Below, in pieces: positions 14,406-23,000 of a stretch of DNA of 64,000 bases. This stretch comes from Phytoseiulus persimilis (taxonomy: Eukaryota; Arthropoda; Arachnida; Mesostigmata; Phytoseiidae). The position numbers were made by a program, and so were the translations under genes. Where the stretch lies: contig CM075104.1 in the NCBI GenBank assembly GCA_037576195.1, positions 24,816,211-24,880,210 on the forward strand, written 5' to 3'. The notes beneath the pieces were generated by a model that ran no database searches, was not told the origin of the DNA, and saw nothing but the letters and a program-made list of their open reading frames with translations. Within the stretch, counting starts at the first letter, position 1. Every line of letters starts with the position of its first letter.

Positions 14406-15363
14406 ACCCGGATCAAAGCCGAAAGGAAAATGATCACAGACACAATCAATGTATTTATTAGGCACGTGCAACTTCCGCGTTCTTTGGTCTGCGTGCCTCG
14501 TTCGTGAGGAGTTAAGTGCCTCGCCCGACTCGACATACGGTCACAAAAGCCATGTCATTCCCCCTCGACTATGTTAGTTCTCCGGAGCAAGCCCTCGAGA
14601 GATCCACGAATCGTGCGTAACCCCGAGAGGTTGAGCGCGAGCAATTTCGCTTGCGCCCTCTGATCGACATTCCAAGCTCGCTCTTCAGTTATGGAACTTG
14701 ACCAGTGTTCTTCTCATTGTGAATGTGGATCGAGTTGAAGTTTCTCATTTTGAACTGAGTTCATAGATAGGTTGTCAAACCACTAATTGACGAAGCCGTC
14801 AGCGCAAACGGGTGATAATCTGATTCGACGTCTAAGCGGAAGAAGAGAGAAAGGAAGGAAAGTGTGTGGAGATGCTCTCGGTTTCTGTTAATAATCCAAT
14901 GCCTCGTTCTTCTCGTTGCGGTTGCCAATTGTCGTGCGATTCAGCAAGCCATCAGAGGGACGCGGAGCACTTGAAGCTCCCACAACCCTATATCCAGCTT
15001 TTCCAGGAGCAAGGGAAGCTTGAAAACTTTGCACTTGATATCGAGTCGAAGGAAAGTTTTCGCAATTCGCATTTAAGACGAATGCAAGTATCTTCGATTT
15101 TGACTTGGAGTAATCGTTTGTTTGTGTGACGTCCTGAGATTTCTGACATTTTAAGAGCGCCCAAGATAACGACGATGGATATCCGTGAGAGATTAAGTTC
15201 GACTATAGTGTGACGTATTATGCTATATTGTTCGTTGTTGCCGAAGTTAGCTGTAAGGTAGGTGCAATCCGATCAACACGAAACCGTCGCCGTACGGATA
15301 ATATGACTGTGCGAGGATCTAGCAAATTCCATATTTTGCTATTTACCTGGAGCGGATCAACTC

Positions 15364-15369
15364 AATAAA
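15364..15369 (+). terminator. Candidate FATP polyadenylation signal, copy 1
   Basis: This is an AATAAA hexamer about 960 bases past the FATP stop codon. It is conserved at 44934-44939 in copy 2, where the following A run is longer. Nearer atypical signals are possible, so the site is a candidate only. Confidence 0.35.
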
Positions 15370-16691
15370 AAAAACTTTGTATTCTTGGAGAAACTCCCTC
15401 GTACCACGTGGTTTCCTCGTCATTTACAATCATGATAATATTGCCTGATCCCTTGGCTGTTTCGGCGTGAGTTTTTGTCAACACTTCCGTCAGCTTTCCT
15501 CCTTTTTCTGCACGAAATCTTCTGGAAAGCGGGTAGGAAGCTCATTCTCGCGAGCCTGTGGGATTTGAATAAGCACATGCAGAGGACGCTTTCGCATTGT
15601 CACAAAGGCTCTCGAGTTCTTTGTGAGCCCGAGATACCTTTCGGGGGATCGGCCTTTGTGGAGCACGATAAGCAGGGGATTGAGCGCCTCGCGTCACCGG
15701 AAGTAGGTGCTCATTTGCGTGAAATTCGAGTTGACTCTCAGAAAATAAAATCAGGGACGAAGACCGAGACTCTGAGGGATCTCCACGACCGACCTGCAAC
15801 CTTCTGTCGCCGAGAGCGGTTTGTGTAGCTTTGCGGTGGCTCTGACCCGAAACCGCAGGAGAGAGCGAATATTCGGTTTCGATTCTCAACGGCGCGGCGT
15901 CGGCGACCGGAGCCATCGAGATGTCGAGGTGGCAACATCTCGAGCTGCGATTCTCCCACTCGAGTGAAGTTCAGCGGGGGAAGTCTGATATATGCAACGT
16001 ATCTCCAGGCAGCACGGATGTCCACTGGTTGAGCGCGATACTCAGGAAGTTTACACGATCGGATGCACTTCGCATTGTGCTCACGGACCGCGAACGGACT
16101 CGAATTCCGTATGTTCTCCCGATTATATTGGGAAACATTTATGGATGCCAGGAGTGCGTTGCTGAGAGAACAACGACTTTGCTTTGACGAAATAGTGACT
16201 CAGAAAAAATGATATAACACAGAAAACTCCCGAGAGACGCCGGCCTCATCCGAGACCAAACCTCAACGGGGGACGGGTACCGCAGTACTTATCGCCGCGA
16301 CTCTCTTTTACGGTCCGGTGTGTTTTCCTGGCACCTATGGCTCGGGGCTCAACGGAAACGAAAGTTCATGGAGAACGGTGATATTTTGTGAGGACGTGAT
16401 TCTGTGGAACGGGTGAGCGAGATTCTTGATTATTCGATTCCGCCCTCGTGGATCCCGAGAAGGGAGCCTAGCAGCTCTATTTGCTTGAGAAACGCTCATT
16501 AATAACCGTTGGTCGGTTTGGGTAATCCTGTGATGCTTCTGAAAACACACGTGTGTCAGAACTCACGGAGCGAGCTCCTTCAGTACTAAATCACCGGCAC
16601 GACTCCCTATCGAAAAAGCAGTTGTTGAAGGTATTCGACAGGACGCGGAGGGAACTCCACTCCTCCAACTAACCCTTCAGAACAACTGGAG

Positions 16692-16709
16692 CCCCCCCCC
16701 CCCCCCCCC
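16692..16709. repeat. Poly-C homopolymer
   Basis: Eighteen consecutive C residues. A separate 11-base C run at 52111-52121 lies 3' of the second chitinase-like gene. Such runs are prone to length change and assembly error. Confidence 0.9.
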
Positions 16710-17927
16710 ACCACATATGTTCCGATGAAAATCACAGCAAACGACTTCTCACCCCGTCTTGTCATGTGATACTCGACGTGTCTCAGGGAGTGAAAATTGG
16801 GTTCGCTATGCTTCCGAGGTATCGTTTGATTCGGCCGGGCTCTTCATCTGGAGAGGCATTGAACGGAGGCGGCAGAAGAATATTCTTCGTTCCAGGATCT
16901 CGGAGGTCTTGGAACGCAAACACGTCCTCTTCCTGGCTGAGTTAGAAAGCACTATTCTTTGGTTCGATGGCGACATCCAACAAGCGTCTCATATATGAAA
17001 GCGAGGGGCAAGTCAGTACGAGTTGATTGAAGAAACGACTGGAGGTTCAATCATTATATTCCATCGACTGTATCGTTATTATATTCTCCACAGTCCTTGC
17101 GGGGGACAGAAAGCTAATTCACCAGCGGAACAGCGGGATAGCAGACCGTGGAATATACTGCGCTAGATCGAGGAGGGGATTTCCAGGAATCAGAAGAGGC
17201 ACACACCTGGATCCAGAACCAGCACAAGAAGCAAATGAATCATACAAAGAAGCCAAGATGCAATACCTTAACGCAATTCCCGGAAGTAATTGGAAAAAAT
17301 GTCACCCCTCGTCGAGGATTATGTTCTGCAGAGAGATCTTCAGAGAATCTGTTGATGTCGATGCGGCGTGAATACTCAGGATCCTGTGCCGATCGAGGTT
17401 CTCTTCCTCGACAGCAGATCTTTTATGATTCATTCTAGAAATGATTTACGAATGCGATACCATAACACTCGGAGCGCTTCACAGGTTTCAAGACGGGGTA
17501 CAGCCGGTAACGGCGACAGCATGAGGCTTTGACTGCTGAGGCCTCAAACTGTCCAGGATCTAGGAGGCTAGCTTCATGGATATTGCTTCGTGAGCTTCCC
17601 CGATTGCTTCAGCACTTTCCTGTAGTTGCTTTCAATCATTGGACTGTTTCGAGCGGGATTATTTTTGCATGAAGATCAGATGGGTCTCGGGTGCCCCTGA
17701 CACGAAGATTTTCATACATCAAGTGGCATGGGTACCTCGTGTTGAGTGCACTACTGGAGTCCAAGAGTCATTGCTCTTCCATGTTGGAGAATTTCCTCTT
17801 CATCGAGAAGGATACCATCTTCCCTTGGCTTCCCGATGGGATGAAGCTCCCGTCCTTCGACATCGAGTCTTCGAACATTCCAGCTGTAAAACATCACGAA
17901 CAGCCCGAAGACAGTAATTTATATGTA

Positions 17928-18946
17928 CAGGGTGGTCATCATAAGTCGGGAATTTCCTTACTCTCTCTTCTTTTGCTCATAAACCGGTGAAAAATTATCC
18001 GATTCTGGACTTTTTTTTTCATTCGATAGCTGGAAGGATGGCGCATCTTTTTCCTCTCGATTTTTGTGAATCGTTTTTTTTTCAAGTTTTCCAAAAGAAA
18101 CAGTCGGCAAACTTCTGAAGTCAACCGATCGAATTCGTAAGTGTCAAGGTCGACGCAGGATAGGATGCTGCTCAAACGCCCGGCACGTCCAGATTTTTAG
18201 CTCAGGACCTGTGAGGAGGACGAAAGATCGTTTCAACCTTGACCTCAAGATCGAACTCCTGACAAGATCGCGTCCTCTTTGCATTTCGGCCCTTAACTCC
18301 TCAGGGAAGCCCAATTCGGGAAATTTTCCGATGGCAAAAAGCTCTTAGATTGGTCCAGACTACCCGACCAGGGTGTTGGCGGGTCGATTCGAGAACTTTT
18401 TTTCCCCCCGAAAATCCCGCCTCCTCAATTTCTTGAAAAAGTTGTCGAATCGACCCGTTAACTTCTTCGTCAGGTAGTTTGGACCAATCTAAGAGCTTTT
18501 TGCCATAGGAGAATTTCCCGAATTCGGATTCCCTGAGGAGTTAAGGGCCAAAATGCAAAGAGGACGCGATCTTGTCAGGAGGTCGATCTCGAGGTCAAGG
18601 TTGGAACGATCGTTCGTCCTCCTCACAGGTCCTGAGCTAGAAATCTGGTGTTGCCGGGCGTTTGAGCAGCATCCTATCCTGCGTCGACCTTGACACTTAC
18701 GAATACGATCGGTCGACATCGGAAGTTTGCCGTCTGTTTTTTTTGAAAAACTTGAAAAAAAAGGCGACATTTGAGCCGATTTAAGAAATTCAGTTCCCTA
18801 CCGATTCACAAAAACCGAGAAGAAAAAGATGCGCCATCCTTCCAGCTATCGAATGAAAAGAAAGTCCAGAATCGGATAATTTTGCACCGATTTATGAGCA
18901 AAAGGAGAGAGAGTGAGAAAATTCCCGACTTACCATGACCACCCTG
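17928..18946. mobile_element. Foldback MITE with TA target duplication (Tc1/mariner type)
   Basis: A 1019-bp near-perfect inverted repeat. It starts CAGGGTGGTCAT, ends ATGACCACCCTG and is flanked by TA on both sides (17926-17927, 18947-18948). The arms, about 475 and 515 bp, pair through to about 18400 and 18432 with a short loop between. Paired landmarks include AGATTGGTCCA/TGGACCAATCT near the centre and the AAGATGCGCCATCCTTCC block near the outer ends. There is no coding capacity. Ends and TA duplication fit a non-autonomous Tc1/mariner element. Its inner arm resembles 47200-47330, so a second, non-foldback member of the family lies in this window. Confidence 0.88.
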
Positions 18947-18948
18947 TA

Positions 18949-20016
18949 TAAATGTAAGCTATCCCAGTTCTGCCGGAAATTCCGTGGAGCTCGTCAGCGT
19001 CGCTTTGAGGCATACCTCGAACTTCGTGAGAGATCCCACGGAGAGGCCTCCGAACGGAGCCAAGCTCAGAACAGTCACAGGTGTCACAGTGATACAGATA
19101 AATACTACTGCCGCGTGGGGGAAGTGGGAATAGCGAAGAGCGCCAAAATCCGTGACGATCAAACAGCGAGGCTCGATGTGATACGCGACATGATTCGGGG
19201 ATCATCATCGTCTCGAGCAATATGTAGTTGAATCTCTTCAAAGGAAGTCATCATGACGGCGGAATTGTCGGTGCGCGAAAGGAGCCGCGAGAGTCGAGAG
19301 ACGTCTCTGCAATAGACTGGTGAAGTAGGGAACGACTTAATCGTCTGAGGCTGTGTAGGGCTACGCAGAACTCTAACGAAGAATTTTGAAACCTTGTTCC
19401 GTACCCAGCCGCTTCAAACAGATGGAGTAGCCAGGTATTGTGTGACACCAAGAATTAGTAACAGCACCGATCCGAAGTGTTCCGTCGCAGTGTATCGCCG
19501 CCGAATCGCAATCAGATCCCATTCTCTGTATCCCGGTTCGATTCAATCGTGCCGATTGGAGTCAACGCACTGTAAGGTTTGAGGTATCAGTTTTTCATAA
19601 AAAAAAAATAGTGAGAACCAATCTTGTCTGCTTCCATCAAGGACTGACTTTATTGAACGAATATCAGGTTCTTGGACACAGCAGGTGCTGTGCCCTCTGA
19701 CTCTTTATTCCCGCAACCACGGAATAAACAACAACGACCGAAAATTCGGCACTGTGGCTCGGCGCCTCCAGGCACCTCGAGCTGGAGTGGCATGTATGCT
19801 CCATTTTGAATTTATTCTCGATAAGGGACGAGAATCAGATCGAGACTGAGCCTCACCTAATTCAATATCATTCCGATACCACTGCCCGATAGTATACAAC
19901 GACTGTTTTGATGCGACAAGGCTCGGCCAGGGAGCTAAGCTTCTATGTCAACGAGCGTCTTAGCGAGTGGTCTCCCAACAACACTGGTAGAATGCCCTCC
20001 GTTGTCTCCTTCAGCT
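18949..20016. other. 3' flank of the first chitinase-nuclease gene
   Basis: No gene is recognised. The segment lies between the foldback element and the stop codon of the - strand gene and should contain its 3' UTR. There is little similarity to the corresponding flank of the second copy. Confidence 0.4.
19649..19654 (-). terminator. Candidate polyadenylation signal of chitinase-nuclease gene 1
   Basis: TTTATT on +, read as AATAAA on -, about 360 bases downstream of the stop codon at 20017. No equivalent was found 3' of the second copy. Confidence 0.35.
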
Positions 20017-23000
20017 TCATCCCGCAATCTTCGATCGTTCGAGTATCTTGTCTGGCTCAGACCCGTGGTCGATACAACCTGCGCACTTGCAGAACTCGTC
20101 CCCAGATCCGCAGTATCCCGATTGGCTGCAGCAGCTGTATCCCGGGTCATCGGGGTCGCAGACGGGACTGCGCCCATGGATCGGAGGAGCGCTAGGTCCA
20201 CACCTGCCTTGCGTGTTCTCGTCAGAGTTTTCAGGAATCCACCAGAGAATCTCGTCGGTGGGCAGGCATTTGAAGTTCACATCGTTGGGGTTGGTGTTCC
20301 CACAAAGGTCCGCCTTAGAAACCAGATCCAGCAGAGAGAGATCGTCATCGTCCTGGTCGATGGCCCAAACCATGAGCCCTCCAACGTTCTTATCCTGAGC
20401 GAAAGAGATCTTATGGCCCAGGGTCTCTTTGTCATCGAATCCGATGTACATTTTTGAAGACGGATTGAAGGCGTATTTTGACTTTGTCTTCTCGTGGAAA
20501 TGCTGCTGGAATCCGGGTTGAGAGATGTTCCCCATGACCTCAGCATACTTCATCGCACCTCCGACGAACATTCCTCCCACGGCGTTCGCCTTCCTCCACA
20601 TCTGATCCGATTCAGTGACGGCTTCTCCGACGTTCTCCCAGTAGCGCCCATAAAACGGGAGCCCCATGTTGATCTTGTGCGGCTGGCGTCCTCGACACGC
20701 GTAGTACTTTATGGTCCAGGCGACGTTTGTCTTCCCGGAGAATCCTTTCGGCATTCCGAAGTATAAAGGTGCCGGTGGTCCTGTGTACGCACCCCACTTG
20801 CTCTCCCAGGCTCCGAAGAAATCATACGTCATGACGTTCACGAAGTCCAAGTATTTTATCAAGTTCTTCATGTCATATCCGGGATCCAGAGTCCACTGGC
20901 CAGCCGCTCCCGCGATCGAGAGCAGGTACGGTTTGCCTCTGCCATCCATCTTCGCCAGGTTGTCGAGCGCTGCACGCAGCTCTGAGAGGAGGACGACGTA
21001 GTTCTGTTTGTCACTGGGCACTCCTTCCTTCGCTCCCCCGGTGACCGGGTACTCCCAGTCGACGTCGACGCCATCGAAGTCGTACTCTCGAATGGCTTTG
21101 ATCACGGCAGCGATGAAAACGAGCCTCTTCTCTTTGGATGCTGCGATCTCACTGAAATACTGCGAGTTCTCCCAGCCACCAACCGCAAACATGACATTCA
21201 AATGATCGAAGTGAGAGGCCACAGACATCATCTGCTTGAGCCGGCTCCCCGCGAGTTTCGCATCATCCTCGCAGTTGGTGCTGTGCGCGGGGTCAACGCA
21301 ACCGATTTTCACATCCCCGGGAGCCGTCGTCTCGAAGAAAGCAAAGATCACGTGAGTCAGTCTCTGAGCCATTCGTGGAGAGAATTTCCTAGTTCCCCAC
21401 GATGGGTAGTAGCCGACGACTCGCTTGCCACACTTGCTGGATGCCACTACTGACTCAGTGGAGTTGATATCTTCGTCGAATTCCTCATCGTTACCCTCCC
21501 CTTTCGCATTTTCCAAGCTCGTGACCAGAGCGCCGACGGTGCCTCCCAATTCTGCACCGCTACAGGGTTTGCAGTCACGTTTCCCTGGAGCAGCACGCTT
21601 TCGCCGTTTGCCACCATTCGAGGAGCTCCCGAGGGAAACTTGACTCAACTTGCGCTTCAGTGAAGTAACAGTGTTGTCCTTCTCGTCGGGATCCATGGCA
21701 TTATCCCACTGGTCGAAGATCTCTTTCGGGAGAGTCATGGCCGTAGCACAGGAAAGAGGATTGGCGGTGTCGACGGCATCGACTCCGGGCACGATCGCAA
21801 GTTCTTCCCTCCCCTTGACTATGTCTTTCGCAGCCGCCGCGAACGGCGTTATAGCGATTCCTGCGTGAGCGAGTACCTCGGACTGACTCTTCGGAGTGAA
21901 CGCTGCCCTCTTCCTCTTCTTGACATCGCCCGAAGGAAGGTCACTGTTATCTGCGATGAAGCCGACAACCTGGTGTTTGTCGCTTTCGTCCCGGTAGCAA
22001 ATCATTTTCCAGAAGCACGACGGCACGGCGATGCCATTCATCCTCGTCAGAGTCTTGTCACATGTGCCTGTTGCGACAATCGTTCTCGTTTTCTTGGAGA
22101 AACAGTAGGTGTGAGACTCGATGAACTTCCAGATTAGCTTGTTAACATTAGCGTCCTGGGGTGCGACGTTTATGAAGAGATTCACGGATCGAGAGGCTTT
22201 CGGCGACCATCGCACGGCTTGAGCTGGAGTCAGGTGACCTTTTTCCCATCGCTGATTCGTGTACGACTTGTCGTTCGCTTGCAAGCTTGCTAGGGAAGGA
22301 CAGTGATGTTTGAGGAAGGACCCGTGTCGGCCAGCGGATTCTTTCAGAGCGAGATGCGTGTAGTCCCTCAATCCGAACTCGTTGCTCTGAAACATGGCTA
22401 TGGACCAGGATGGGATCTTCCTGATCTTGTCGAACTTGATCACCATCGCTGTCAGCTTCCGCTCGTTGAAAGACGTCGGGTGGGGCGTCTGCAATACGAT
22501 TCGCCCGCTGGCCGGGCATTGTTCTTGCTTGCAGAAAACGTTCTGTTTATCCCACTTGAGGTCGTTGCCCTGTTTCATGCACTTGAGCTTGTATTTCGGC
22601 TCTTCCTCGAAGCCCGGCATGCATTCAAAGTCACAGGTACGCGATTGCCTCGTCCTGCTGCACGGAAAAGCGCTCCTCCCCTCTTTTATGATGTTTTTGA
22701 CCCTCAATGGCGGACAGTAGTCATCATCACCGTCGTCGTCGCAGTCATCGTCCGATGCGTTCCCGGGAGTCCGTTTCTTGCCACCTGCTGCTCTCTTCTG
22801 CCGCCTTTTCGCCTTGCATGCCTTCTTCCTCTCTCTCCTCTGATCCTTCTCTTGCTTGGTGTTCTTGTCATCATCGGCCGAACGCTTCTTCCGGTCCCCT
22901 CTACCCCTCTCATTCTTGATCTCGTTGTCAACGGTTCCTCTCTTCTTACCACCCTTCCCACCCTTGACGCCCCTCAAACCAACCCGGCTCCCGACGAGGT

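Larger units (their letters stand above)
572..16349 (+). repeat. Segmental duplication, copy 1 (FATP locus)
   Basis: This block is nearly identical to 35413-45915 on the same strand, through exons, introns and 3' flank. The coordinate offset moves in steps: about 34826-34829 at 984-1560, 34607 at 1812-2560, 29576 at 7600-9700, 29602-29603 at 9844-13730, and 29576-29586 to the end. Each step is an indel: 222 bp present only here (about 1562-1783), about 5.03 kb present only here (about 2562-7591), and smaller ones. Homology stops abruptly after 16349. Confidence 0.9.
14406..17927. other. 3' flank of FATP copy 1
   Basis: The first 1.9 kb is shared with copy 2 (43992-45915) and should hold the FATP 3' UTR. 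Beyond 16349 the sequence is private to this copy and no gene is recognised. It contains an 18-base C run at 16692-16709. Confidence 0.5.
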
